Part shown: positions 22,084-31,186 of the stretch, in pieces
Numbering within the stretch: position 1 is the stretch's first letter
Layout: the number at the start of each line of letters is the position of its first letter
Assembly: GCA_035574275.1 (NCBI GenBank)
Contig: DATLYY010000004.1
Coordinates: 1-34,026, forward strand
DNA from: Verrucomicrobiia bacterium
GTDB taxonomy: Bacteria > Zixibacteria > MSB-5A5 > DSPP01
Direction: 5' to 3'
DNA length: 34,026 nt
Notes under the pieces: generated by a model
Seen by the model: only the letters and a program-made list of their open reading frames with translations
Told to the model about the DNA's origin: nothing
Databases searched by the model: none
Position numbers and translations under genes: made by a program

Positions 22084-22964
22084 GCACCCGCCTGATTTTT
22101 GCCGGGGTAAGAGAAGTAATTGACGACAAGGATACCGACCAGAACAAGAATCGAACCGGCCGCCAGCCGTCCCGTTATCGGCTCGTTTAAGATCAAGTTT
22201 CCCCCCACTAGTGCGACGAGTGGGGTTACAAAGGCGATTAACGAAAGCTTGGTCGCCTCGGTTTTCTTCAGCGCCCAGAAATAAAGACTGAAGGCGAGCG
22301 CCGATCCAAAAACGGACAGGTACAGAAGCGTACCGACCGCCTTGCGCGTCAAGTGAAAATCCTGCCAGCTTTCGGTAGCCGTTCCCAACCCGAGAAGCAA
22401 AACGGCCCCCAAGCTCATTTGCACAGCGGTCGCCAGCATCGGGTCGATATCATGCAGGTCCCGTTTGACCAGAATATTGGCATAAGCGGCCGAGAGGCTG
22501 GAGCCCAACAGGGCCAGCATCCCCAAGTAACTGTCCGGCCCGAAGGACAACCCTCCGTGGAAAACCAAAACGATGCCGAGAAAACCGCAGGAGAGGCCGG
22601 TTAGTTTAACGAGAGTCATCTTTTCGCCGGGAAGCAGGTAGTGGGCAAAAAGGGCAACCAGAAAAGGGAGGGAGGCGAAGAGAATGGCGGCCAGTCCGGC
22701 GCCGATGTATTGTTCACCCCAATATACAAGCGCGTAGTTAACGCCGTAAATAAAAAAGCCGGGTACCAAAATTGTGCGAATTTCCGGCCATTTTCGAGGA
22801 AGGGACAGACGGCGCCAGAAAACCACCGGCCAGAGAAGGGCGCAAGCCAGGACAAAGCGGACGCCGGCGGAGAGAAGAGGAGGGAGATCTTCCAAACCGA
22901 TTTTAATGGCAACCCAAGTCAGTCCCCAAATAATACACATCAAAACGATCGCCAGGAAGGTCAT
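22071..22964 (-). CDS. EamA/DMT family transporter (RhaT/YdcZ-like exporter)
   Basis: This 297-residue inner-membrane protein has ten predicted helices in two EamA repeats. The first opens with [20 protein letters not shown] (residues 11-30) and the second contains [16 protein letters not shown], ending [15 protein letters not shown]. Members export amino acids, nucleotides or other metabolites by drug/metabolite-type antiport; the substrate cannot be inferred here. Length and helix count are standard. It runs opposite to the patatin-Omp85 gene and overlaps it by 13 bases at the 3' ends, leaving no terminator between them. Confidence 0.92.
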   Translation of the reverse strand: MTFLAIVLMCIIWGLTWVAIKIGLEDLPPLLSAGVRFVLACALLWPVVFWRRLSLPRKWPEIRTILVPGFFIYGVNYALVYWGEQYIGAGLAAILFASLPFLVALFAHYLLPGEKMTLVKLTGLSCGFLGIVLVFHGGLSFGPDSYLGMLALLGSSLSAAYANILVKRDLHDIDPMLATAVQMSLGAVLLLGLGTATESWQDFHLTRKAVGTLLYLSVFGSALAFSLYFWALKKTEATKLSLIAFVTPLVALVGGNLILNEPITGRLAAGSILVLVGILVVNYFSYPGKNQAGAQKS

Positions 22965-22987
22965 TGACTTTTGGTTTGCACTTCGTT

Positions 22988-23016
22988 CATCTATTTAGCA
23001 AAGGTAAATGGGTCAA
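22988..23016 (-). promoter_or_regulatory. Possible promoter of the EamA transporter gene
   Basis: On the minus strand TTGACC (23011-23016) and TAGATG (22988-22993) are 17 bases apart. The -10 match is weak. The leader would be about 17-20 bases without a clear ribosome binding site. Confidence 0.35.
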
Positions 23017-23051
23017 AGCATAAAAAGCCGCCCGTTCCTTGCGGTTAAGGA

Positions 23052-25631
23052 CTACCTGGATGGGAGGTCCTGCGGAAGTTGCGGCGTGGTGCCGAACTGG
23101 GAAAGAATCTGCCGGGCGAACGGATCATCGGCATGGTTTTCAAGCCATTCCCGGGCCAGTTTAAGCAATAAATCGGTGCGGCCGTCCGCCAGGCAGTACT
23201 GAACGTAGGTGCGGAAAACGAAATCCTCGGCCCGGTGGATCTCCCAAGCGGCCTGGATGGCCCGGTAGGCCTGTTCCTTGTTTCCCTCCAAGTGATACAG
23301 GTTGGACAAAAACATCCACCAGACCGGGTTTTCGGCCGAGCGCCGCACGGCTTTTTCCAAGTGCCGCCGCGAACGTTCCACCACCTCTTTGGCCTTGTCC
23401 GCCTCCCCTCTGGATTTGTAGTAATCGTGCAGCAAAGCCACGGTGCGGGGGTAGAACGGAAATTCCGCGACCGCGCGCTCCAGGTGGGCAAGGGCCTTTG
23501 CCGTATCGTTTTTCTTCAGATACCATTCGTACAGTTCGAGGGCGATCTCCGGATAGACAATCATCATCCCCGCCTCGTTGTCATCCAAGGTTACATCCGG
23601 ATTGTTAAAGTTTCGGAACCGAAAGCGTTCCCACAAGAGATACTCGGTTTGCGCCACGTCAAAACGCTCCTCTTTTCGCTCCGGGAGAAGGCGCAGGACC
23701 ATGGCCTCGGTTTCCAGGTTGGCATCCAACCCCACACGGGCGGATGCGGGCACCGTGCGGGAAAAAAAGAGGGGAAATTTGAAGTTGTTGGAGATGGCAA
23801 TGTCCTCCACCATGAAGTCCTGCACCCGCAAGAGCTGGTTCTCCAGCTGCACCGGCATCAAATAGTGGGAAACCCCGCGGCGCCGGTCGTAATAGGGATA
23901 CTCGGGCCGGGGAAAGGTTTGGGCCATGCCGGGGAGGGGGAGATCTTTCATCGCTATCTGGCTGTCTGCCAGCGAAAGCGGCACCCCCATATGATTTTTC
24001 AACTGCAGTATGTACCAGTCCGTGTTCAACAGGCTCAAGTTGATATTTCGGATGTCCTTGCGAAAGCCGAAGGCTTCCTGCAAAGCCCACAGCGGAAAGG
24101 TGTCGTTGTCCCCGTTAGTGAACAGAAGTGCGTCCTTGTCGCAGGAATCCAGGAGGTTGTAAGCATAGTCGTAGGGGAGGAAATTGCCTTCGCGGGAATT
24201 GCGGACGTAGTTGGCCTTCACGGCCAGGGCGGGAATAGCGACCGCAGCCAGGATCACCAGAACGGCGAGGGCTTGTTGAAGCGGCGGTCTCACTTTCCGA
24301 CGGACTTCCTCCGAAGAAAGGAGCATCCCTAAGCAGCCCAGCCCGATGCCTACGGCCAGCGAGAAGACGACGAAACCGGGGGTCCAGAAGTAATCCCGGT
24401 CGCGCACCTCCAGCCCGGCTTCGCCGTAGGCGTCCATTTTGGTGCCATCGGCAAAATTCATGTAAAACACCAGGCCGACCGTGCCCGCCAGCGCAATGGC
24501 CAAAAGCAAAAGAGCGGTTTTTTTGTCCCGCCGGAGAGGGAAGAAAAGCCCTGCCAGGCCGATTAAAAACACCGGTACAAAGGCCCATCCCCCTTTGCCG
24601 TACTGCGTTTCAAAGAATCCCCAAAATCCCATTCTTGGGTAGGTGCCGAACTGGTTTTCCAGCTTTCCCCGGCGGCTTAAGGCCCGGGTCAGCATGTTCT
24701 CCTGTCCATACTGCTTGCGCTCCAGAAATCCCTTGAAGCGCTCCCAGGTTTCCGGATTGTTTTCGTCAATCGGCGGGTTTTGCAGGGAGCGGATCGGTAT
24801 ATAGAGCTGGGACGAAAAACCGAGGAGTCCGAACGTGCAAAGCAGAAAGGCGAGGCGCCAGGGAGCGGTTTTGCGTCCGTATAGGAAGTAGCCCCCTCCG
24901 CTGATTACCAGCGTCAAACCTACGGCAACCAGAAACGGTTCAACAACGGCCAGAATAATCAAAAGGGAACCGCCCGCGGCCCAGAACCGTAAATCGGCTC
25001 GCTTTTCGGGGTCAGCCCAGAGGACAAAAAGGAATATAAGAGGCATCACCAAAAAGGTGGTCATGTGCACGGCCACGGATAGAAGCCCGAGGTAGTAAAT
25101 CAAAATCAAATAGCGGTCGGGATGAAAGCTTTTTTCCGGTGCATCCAGACGCGTTTCATACCAACGGAGAGTCAGGTAAATCAAAAGCAACATCAAAAGC
25201 ATCGAAAACCCGTACACCTCCGCTTCCACGGCGGAGGACCAAAAGGTGTTGGAGAAAAGCATGGTCAGGGCGCCGGAGACAGCGGCCAGATACTTCCAAA
25301 GCCGGTTTTGAACAGCCGGCCACCAAATCGTAAACAGCTTCAGAATGATGAAGTAGCCAACCACTCCGGTGAAGGCGGAGGTGAGGACTGAAATCAAATT
25401 GACCCGGTAACCAATATCGGCCCCCAGCGGTAACAGGGTGAAAATCCGACCAATCAACACATAGAGCGGGGCACCGGGTGGGTGCGGGATTCCCAGACAG
25501 GCGGAGGCGGCAATGAACTCCCCACAATCCCAGAAGGAGACCGTGGGGGCCACGGTCCGCCCGAAAAAGGCCAAACCGGAGGCCAAAACCAAAGCGGCAA
25601 GGCCCCGGCGAAGGTGTTTGTCGCTAAGCAT
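23052..25631 (-). CDS. DUF2723 membrane protein (GT-C-like) with C-terminal TPR domain
   Basis: This 859-residue protein has an N-terminal multi-helix membrane region (about 10-480) whose first loop reads SFWDCGEFIAASACLGIPHP (residues 32-51), the DUF2723 signature. Like other GT-C folds it places an acidic residue (Asp35/Glu38) in the first extracytoplasmic loop. A second family hallmark is FTNGDNDTFPLWALQEAFGF near 505. DUF2723 proteins are proposed to be dolichyl/undecaprenyl-phosphate-sugar-dependent glycosyltransferases modifying envelope proteins; I infer this from family knowledge. The C-terminal 180 residues contain TPR-like helices (ALAHLERAVAEFPFYPRTVA, KEVVERSRRHLEKAV), suggesting docking to partners. 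It is transcribed divergently from a 90-residue membrane protein gene. Confidence 0.9.
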   Translation of the reverse strand: MLSDKHLRRGLAALVLASGLAFFGRTVAPTVSFWDCGEFIAASACLGIPHPPGAPLYVLIGRIFTLLPLGADIGYRVNLISVLTSAFTGVVGYFIILKLFTIWWPAVQNRLWKYLAAVSGALTMLFSNTFWSSAVEAEVYGFSMLLMLLLIYLTLRWYETRLDAPEKSFHPDRYLILIYYLGLLSVAVHMTTFLVMPLIFLFVLWADPEKRADLRFWAAGGSLLIILAVVEPFLVAVGLTLVISGGGYFLYGRKTAPWRLAFLLCTFGLLGFSSQLYIPIRSLQNPPIDENNPETWERFKGFLERKQYGQENMLTRALSRRGKLENQFGTYPRMGFWGFFETQYGKGGWAFVPVFLIGLAGLFFPLRRDKKTALLLLAIALAGTVGLVFYMNFADGTKMDAYGEAGLEVRDRDYFWTPGFVVFSLAVGIGLGCLGMLLSSEEVRRKVRPPLQQALAVLVILAAVAIPALAVKANYVRNSREGNFLPYDYAYNLLDSCDKDALLFTNGDNDTFPLWALQEAFGFRKDIRNINLSLLNTDWYILQLKNHMGVPLSLADSQIAMKDLPLPGMAQTFPRPEYPYYDRRRGVSHYLMPVQLENQLLRVQDFMVEDIAISNNFKFPLFFSRTVPASARVGLDANLETEAMVLRLLPERKEERFDVAQTEYLLWERFRFRNFNNPDVTLDDNEAGMMIVYPEIALELYEWYLKKNDTAKALAHLERAVAEFPFYPRTVALLHDYYKSRGEADKAKEVVERSRRHLEKAVRRSAENPVWWMFLSNLYHLEGNKEQAYRAIQAAWEIHRAEDFVFRTYVQYCLADGRTDLLLKLAREWLENHADDPFARQILSQFGTTPQLPQDLPSR

Positions 25632-25675
25632 GTTGCCTAATCTTTCCCGGATTTCAACCGATACATAGAAGGCAA

Positions 25676-25704
25676 AGGTTAGGGATGCCGAAATTGTTTG
25701 TCAA
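25676..25704 (-). promoter_or_regulatory. Putative promoter of the DUF2723 gene
   Basis: On the minus strand a perfect TTGACA (25699-25704) is followed after 17 bases by TAACCT (25676-25681), a weak -10. It would give a leader of about 40 bases. The region is shared with the divergent small gene. Confidence 0.4.
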
Positions 25705-25724
25705 GGAATAATAAGGAGGGGGTT

Positions 25725-25997
25725 ATGCTGGTCTGGTGCGCGGTTTTGTTCGTTCTGGGGGTTCTGGCTTTCATGGATTCGCTGTTCAACTACGGCGAGA
25801 TTTTCCGGCAGGTCAACTCGGTGTTATTTATGCTTGTTTCACTCGGACTCTTAATCCGCACGACCACCAAAATCAAACTGCGGACGGTGGAAGGGTATAT
25901 GGAGCGGATCAAGCAGCTGGAAGATGAACTGATGTCGCTGCGGCACAGCAGCCACAGCCACGGCAAGACCGGCCGGCGGGAAACGGTTTCGTCCTAA
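25725..25997 (+). CDS. 90-residue membrane protein of unknown function
   Basis: This small protein has two membrane segments, about 1-18 (MLVWCAVLFVLGVLAFMDSL) and 30-45 (VNSVLFMLVSLGLLI), followed by a cytoplasmic tail with a short coiled-coil-like helix (VEGYMERIKQLEDELMSLRH, 55-74) and a His/Ser/Lys-rich end. The start is fixed by a strong AAGGAGG-type ribosome binding site at about 25713-25719, six bases before the ATG; an upstream in-frame TTG lacks such a site. It resembles small membrane scaffold or regulatory proteins, but no family was recognised. The 3' end overlaps the TPR gene on the other strand by four bases. Confidence 0.78.
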   Translation: MLVWCAVLFVLGVLAFMDSLFNYGEIFRQVNSVLFMLVSLGLLIRTTTKIKLRTVEGYMERIKQLEDELMSLRHSSHSHGKTGRRETVSS

Positions 25998-27790
25998 CTT
26001 TTGGATTCCGGTCCTTTTGGGTTCTTTTCGGGAAACCGTTCCAAAAGCCGCCGCAGTTTACCCCGCACCATCTCGGCGTTTACGGCATCCGGATACTGCT
26101 CCAAGACCGCCTCGTAGCGGGACTTCGCCGCCTCCGGCCTTCGGGCCGCCTCCGCCAGTTCCCCTAATTTCTCCAGCGCCAAAGGAGCCTGCGGAGTTTT
26201 TGCGTAAGCGGTTTTAATCTTGACGAAAACGGATTCGGCTTCCGACGGCCGTTTCCGGTCAAGAAGATAGCTTCCCCAATTGTAGAAAGCTTCGGCTGCC
26301 AGCTCCGGGGCTGTTTGCTCGAGACCGGAGAGCTTGGTTGCGGCTTCGACTTCCTTAAACTGTGCCAGATCTTTCAGGAAGACGGCAAAAAGAGATAAGG
26401 GGGACTCCTTCGATTTCCCCCGGCTTTTCAACAGGGCCAGCCGGCGCAAAGCATCGTTGACCCGTTCGCCGCGAGGAAAGCCGTCCAAAAGCGCCGTGTA
26501 TTTTTTTTCCGCTTCATCAAACTTTAGAAAATAGAAATCCCATTCGGCCTCCAGGAAGTGTATCTCCTCCCCCCAACGGGCGGTGCGGCCCGAGATTTGC
26601 ATGAAAGCCTCCCGCGCTTCGTCAAACCGGTCCAAGGCGGCCAGCGCCCGGGCTTTCAAGACCACCGTCGGCTGGCGTAGCGCCGGGTGGGTCTCTGCCC
26701 CCCCCTTGGTCAAAAAGATTAAGGCGGACTCCGGCCTTGAAACGTAGTCCAGCATCAGTTGGGCCAGCTCAAAGTGGGCTTGAATTTTGTCCTCCGCTAA
26801 AGGGCTTGAGACGAGAATTTTCTGGTAGGTGGCGCGTGCGGCCGGGAATTGTCCGAGGGTAATTTGAGCGCGGGCCAATAGAAAATGCAACTGGGGCAGA
26901 TCGGGGCTCTGCGGGTGGCTTTTTTCAAAAGCTGCGGCCAAAGCAGGCATTTTTTCGGGCAGCACGGCGCTTGTTTTACGGGCCAGCTCCAGAAGCAACG
27001 AACCGTCCCGGCTTCCCCGGCGGTCCGCTTCCGCAAAGGCGGCCAGTGCGGCATCGTAATTTCCGCGGCGCAGTTCCCATTCCCCCTTCAGCCGGTACTG
27101 CAGCGGGGAGGGTTTTTGGGCCAGTTGCCGGTCCAAAAAAGGACCCACATCGGGATCATCCGTGGGAAGATCGTTCATCAACGAGGTCAAACGGGGAAGA
27201 ATGGAGGCGTTGGCCGGTTCGGCGTACTGCCAGTTCAAATACTCCTCAAGGGCTTCCCTCCAACGGCGAAGCGAACGGTACGTCTCGGCTAAGTGAGAGG
27301 AAAAAAGGGCCGGTCTCATAAGCGTTTTGCGGGCTGTTTGATAAATTTTGATGGCCTCCTCGGCATAACCGGCGGCAAGATACCGGTTGGCCACATCGGC
27401 GTAGGAAAGGGTATCCTTGGCCGTCAGTTCCAGGTAGGCCGTGGCTGCTTCAGCGGCCCGATCGCGGACCCCTTGGCGCAGAAACAACTCCAATTGGTCC
27501 AAACGGAGAGTTCTGTTCCTCGGCGACAGCACCAGCTGTTCGGCAATAAGTTTCTCCAGTTTGCCATACTCTTTCAGGCCGAGGTAGACGGAACGCAGAA
27601 GGCTGTACAAACGCGGGTTGGTTTTGTTATCCGGATAGAGCCGTTCGGCCAAAAGGGCGGCCCGCTCGAAATCACCGTTGAAAACAAACGTCTCCACGCG
27701 GGAGATTTGATCCTCCACGGCAGGCTGGGCCGAAACGAAAAGGGGGAAGAGCAAAAGAAAAACGACTAACCCCGTCTTATTTTTTCTCAA
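25994..27790 (-). CDS. Exported tetratricopeptide (TPR)-repeat protein
   Basis: This 598-residue protein starts with a Sec signal peptide (MRKNKTGLVVFLLLFPLFVSAQ, cleavage near residue 21), so it is probably periplasmic. The rest is a long array of helix pairs with TPR character, for example FNGDFERAALLAERLYPD, LAAGYAEEAIKIYQTARKTL, LGQFPAARATYQKILVSSPL and AARRPEAAKSRYEAVLEQYP. The array spans most of the chain and resembles YfgC/BamD-like or Tol-Pal-associated YbgF scaffolds in composition only. It is the last gene of a DUF4159-DUF4175-TPR operon; nine bases separate it from the DUF4175 gene. It probably acts as a protein-interaction platform for that system. Confidence 0.85.
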   Translation of the reverse strand: MRKNKTGLVVFLLLFPLFVSAQPAVEDQISRVETFVFNGDFERAALLAERLYPDNKTNPRLYSLLRSVYLGLKEYGKLEKLIAEQLVLSPRNRTLRLDQLELFLRQGVRDRAAEAATAYLELTAKDTLSYADVANRYLAAGYAEEAIKIYQTARKTLMRPALFSSHLAETYRSLRRWREALEEYLNWQYAEPANASILPRLTSLMNDLPTDDPDVGPFLDRQLAQKPSPLQYRLKGEWELRRGNYDAALAAFAEADRRGSRDGSLLLELARKTSAVLPEKMPALAAAFEKSHPQSPDLPQLHFLLARAQITLGQFPAARATYQKILVSSPLAEDKIQAHFELAQLMLDYVSRPESALIFLTKGGAETHPALRQPTVVLKARALAALDRFDEAREAFMQISGRTARWGEEIHFLEAEWDFYFLKFDEAEKKYTALLDGFPRGERVNDALRRLALLKSRGKSKESPLSLFAVFLKDLAQFKEVEAATKLSGLEQTAPELAAEAFYNWGSYLLDRKRPSEAESVFVKIKTAYAKTPQAPLALEKLGELAEAARRPEAAKSRYEAVLEQYPDAVNAEMVRGKLRRLLERFPEKNPKGPESKS

Positions 27791-27799
27791 AACGGTTCC

Positions 27800-30700
27800 C
27801 TATTTTTCCGGGACTGGAAAATTGTTGGTCTTCAGCGCTTCAAAGTAGTTCCGCACGGCTTCCTGATACTCGGGAGGATGGGGCTCGTCCAAAAACTTTT
27901 TCAGAAGCGCTTCCATATCAGCTGCGCGGCTTCCCGTCTCCTTCGGCAAATTCTCGGGGGAGAGGTGGAAGATGTCAACCGCTTTCTGGGCTTCACGCCG
28001 GTCATCCTCCCGTTGCGTCTGCAGAGAACGCTGGAAATCGAGCATCCGGTTCAAGACCTGGGCCTGGCGGCGGAGCACCCCCTCCGACGGCCCGCGCTCC
28101 ATCTCCTGCACCAACTTGTCAAACTCGGTGGACAGCTCATCCAGCCGGCCCAACACGTTTTTTCGGTCCTGAAACTGCCGTTTCAACTCGTCAAAATCCC
28201 GTTGGATTTCATGTTCCTGGGCCCGTAGCCGGCCGTAGGCCCCCAGTTCCTCCGGCGAAAGGGTGGGGCGTTCTCCCCTTCCCTCCATCAACTTCTGCGA
28301 TTCGGAATTGATCCCCCCTTGTTTATCGCACATCCCCTGCATTTTCTGCATCATTTCCTTCATCCCCGAGCCGCTCTGCCCTCCTTGGCATTGTTTCATC
28401 GATTCCACCATTTCCCGGGCTGCCTTGTTCAACTGGTAGTACGCTTCCTTCTGGTTCTGGATGGCCCCTAAGGGGTTGCGACTGTTCAGATTGCGCACGG
28501 CCTGGTTCATGCTGTTGGTGCACTGCCCGGTCGGGCTGTTTCGTTCCGGGGCGACAAACGTTGTTTTCTGGGCCAGCTTCTCAATTTCGGCGGAGAGTTT
28601 TTCGGTCTGCTCGGCCAGTTCCTTTTGCTCCTGGGCCGCCTGGGCGTAGTCGGCTCCGTCCTGCCGTGAAAGCTCGTCCATCTTTTTGGCCAGGTCTTCC
28701 TGTTTTTCGGAGAGGGTCAACAAATCGTTCAAGCGCCGGTTCATTTCCGCCAGCATTTGTTCTTTTTCGGACTGGTCCATCTGTTCCTTGGCGGATTGCA
28801 TATCGGCCAGCATTTTCTCCAGCCGCTCTTGGGCCTCCTGGCCGGACTCCTGTCCCGATTTTCTCTGATTCGACTCGAAATTCCTTTGGGTTTCCGCCAT
28901 TTTCTCCCGGGCGCCTGACCGGGAGGGGGAGCCGGTCAACTTATCGGAAGCGGCCGGGTCGAACATCGGTTTCTGGGCCAGTTCTCTTTTCAACTCGTCG
29001 GCTTGTTTTTCAAGCTTTTCTAACTCTTGCCTCGCCCTTTTTTCCTTCTCCGCCAGCTCGGAAAGGGATTTTTTGGAATCGCCGGAGGCCTCCTTGTTGA
29101 TACCCTTCTGTTCCTCCAGAATTCTTTCCGCCTGCTTCAACAAAGCATCCATCTTTTGTTCCAAAGCCATCCGTTTAAGCAGTTCGATGGAGCGTTCCAG
29201 ATTTTTCAAAATCTGCTCTTGGGTTAAATTCAATTCGTCCAGGGCTCGCTGCAAAAGTTCCGGATCCAGCTTGCTCAAGGCCTCGTTCAACTTTTTCATC
29301 TGCTCTTTCATTTCCGGCGTGGCGACTTTTTCCCAAAGCTCCGCCAGTTCCTGCATCTTTTGGGCCAGCTCCCGGTTCACGAGCCGGTTCTCCTCCATTT
29401 TTTGCAGGTTTTCCTCAAAGGATTTCTGCATCTCCGCCAGCCGGGCCTCCACGGCCGATTGGCTTTTCGCCAGCTCCTCCAGTTGTTTTTTGGTTTCCCA
29501 GTCCAGCTTCCCGGACTGCAAAAGCTCCTTCGACTTTTGTTTAAACTTTTCCAAAATTTCCTTCTGCTGGGCGGCGGCCTGTTCCAGCCTGCTTAGATTC
29601 TCCTCCGTTCCTTGGGCCGCTTCGGCGATCATTTCATCCAGGCTCGGCAGCCGGAAGTGGTAGGTCCGGCTTTGGGTTTTCTTTGGACCGGCGACGGCGT
29701 CGTTATCGGCGACCTCGGCGTAATAGCGAACGACATCCCCGGGGTTTAACCGCAACCCGGAGAGGTCCCAGCCGTAAGCCAAAACCAGGCTGTTTTCTTT
29801 TGGTTGATTCAACGGCAAGTTCAAGATCTTTTTCCGCTCCGGGGTCCGCTCGGATGCGATGGTGAAATGAAGGTGGAGCGAAGAAAATCCGAAATCGTCT
29901 TTGGCATCAATTTCCAGCGTTTCGAACAACTGTTCGGTCAAGTCCCGGTCTGCTCCCGGGCGGGTGATTTCCACTTGGGGGGACTCATCGGCAATGAGGC
30001 GGATTTCGTACTCAATCGGGTCGATGTTGACATTCCCATTCTGGTCGGTCACCAACACTTTGTAGTGCCCGGAGCGGGCAAGTGAAAATTCAACAACTCC
30101 CCTTCTCCCGTCCACTTGGGCGGGAACGATTTTGCTGTCGTCGAAAATCAGCTTGGCCTCGGAAAGCGGCTTTTGGGCTTCGAAATTTAAAGTCACCCGA
30201 CTGCCGCCGAGGGCGGCAATGTTGCCGTCGTTGTCGGCCCCTTCCCGCACGGGCAGGCCGGTGTAAGCAGGGGATACAACACGGGCGCGCAGGTGGGTCA
30301 GGTAGGGAACATCCACTACTTCGACTCCGTAAGTTTGGGTCTTCGTGCGGCTGGAGGCAAAATAAAACTCGATGTCCCGGCGCAATTCCTTGAAAACATA
30401 ACCTGCACTGGCCGACTCGGGCACTGCAGGATTCAAACTCCCTTTGACCCTTTCCAGTTTCAATGTCACCGGGTGCCAAGCCCCCCCCTCGTAGCGGTAG
30501 TGAAGCGTGCCTTTCTTGGGCAGATTTTTGCCAACGGCCGTCAGCTTGACTTCAAGGTCTTTCATTTTGGCTACCTTGCCCCCTTCCGGGAAGGCGAAGA
30601 GCCGGTAAGGGAGAACTTCCTCCACGGAAGAGAACGGGTTGGCCAAGGCCATCATGGTCAATTTGAAAACCGGCCAGGAAATCAGCGAAAGCAAGGCGGT

Positions 30701-31186
30701 AATGCCGATGGAAAGTAACGCCACGCGGACGGCCTTCCTTAAGGGACGGCGGTCGGCGAGGCAGGTGAAATCCTTGTTTTTTGCTTTTTGATACGCCTCT
30801 CCGATGACCGCTTCCACCAGTTGGGGTGAAAATCCCTTCGGGTCGCCCACGTACGGCGCCAATTCAAACGCGGAAATCAACCGGTCTTCCAGCTCTGGAA
30901 AGCCGTTTTCAGCCTTTTTGGCAAGCGAAGTTGAAGTGGGCTTTCGTACGGCCGGAAAAACCATGAATCTTGCCGCCAGTAAAATGGTTCCGAAGGTGCC
31001 CACTGAGAAAAGCAGCTTGGCCCAGCCGGTGGTGGTGAAGACCAAAGAGAGAAGGAAGCCAAGAGTCAGAAGAGAAGTCCAAAGTACGGCCAACAGCAGG
31101 ACACCCCGAAAAATGGAGATGTTTCGCTCCTTCTTATACAAGGCCCAAAGCCTTGCAGCCAGTTCGGATAGATAGCGTTCGCTCAT
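27800..31186 (-). CDS. DUF4175 family large membrane and coiled-coil protein
   Basis: This 1128-residue protein has two N-terminal membrane helices (about 24-50 and 55-78) and a third near 152-178. A beta-rich extracytoplasmic region follows (about 200-520, including VVDVPYLTHLRARVVSPAYT). A very long charged helical part then runs to about 1000, with repeated Glu/Lys/Gln heptads such as AAAQQKEILEKFKQKSKELL and LEKLEKQADELKRELAQ. This order is characteristic of DUF4175 proteins. In the helical part, NSMNQAVRNLNSRNPLGAIQ begins a Gly/Gln-rich section with Met-rich repeats (MKEMMQKMQGM). Its function is not established. It overlaps the DUF4159 gene by ATGA and lies nine bases from the TPR gene. 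Confidence 0.88.
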   Translation of the reverse strand: MSERYLSELAARLWALYKKERNISIFRGVLLLAVLWTSLLTLGFLLSLVFTTTGWAKLLFSVGTFGTILLAARFMVFPAVRKPTSTSLAKKAENGFPELEDRLISAFELAPYVGDPKGFSPQLVEAVIGEAYQKAKNKDFTCLADRRPLRKAVRVALLSIGITALLSLISWPVFKLTMMALANPFSSVEEVLPYRLFAFPEGGKVAKMKDLEVKLTAVGKNLPKKGTLHYRYEGGAWHPVTLKLERVKGSLNPAVPESASAGYVFKELRRDIEFYFASSRTKTQTYGVEVVDVPYLTHLRARVVSPAYTGLPVREGADNDGNIAALGGSRVTLNFEAQKPLSEAKLIFDDSKIVPAQVDGRRGVVEFSLARSGHYKVLVTDQNGNVNIDPIEYEIRLIADESPQVEITRPGADRDLTEQLFETLEIDAKDDFGFSSLHLHFTIASERTPERKKILNLPLNQPKENSLVLAYGWDLSGLRLNPGDVVRYYAEVADNDAVAGPKKTQSRTYHFRLPSLDEMIAEAAQGTEENLSRLEQAAAQQKEILEKFKQKSKELLQSGKLDWETKKQLEELAKSQSAVEARLAEMQKSFEENLQKMEENRLVNRELAQKMQELAELWEKVATPEMKEQMKKLNEALSKLDPELLQRALDELNLTQEQILKNLERSIELLKRMALEQKMDALLKQAERILEEQKGINKEASGDSKKSLSELAEKEKRARQELEKLEKQADELKRELAQKPMFDPAASDKLTGSPSRSGAREKMAETQRNFESNQRKSGQESGQEAQERLEKMLADMQSAKEQMDQSEKEQMLAEMNRRLNDLLTLSEKQEDLAKKMDELSRQDGADYAQAAQEQKELAEQTEKLSAEIEKLAQKTTFVAPERNSPTGQCTNSMNQAVRNLNSRNPLGAIQNQKEAYYQLNKAAREMVESMKQCQGGQSGSGMKEMMQKMQGMCDKQGGINSESQKLMEGRGERPTLSPEELGAYGRLRAQEHEIQRDFDELKRQFQDRKNVLGRLDELSTEFDKLVQEMERGPSEGVLRRQAQVLNRMLDFQRSLQTQREDDRREAQKAVDIFHLSPENLPKETGSRAADMEALLKKFLDEPHPPEYQEAVRNYFEALKTNNFPVPEK

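Noticed and set aside
23235-24332. 365-codon plus-strand frame within the DUF2723 gene
   Set aside because: It is antisense to a well-supported DUF2723/TPR protein, has no start context or family match, and shows His/Gln/Val/Gly-biased composition typical of shadow frames.
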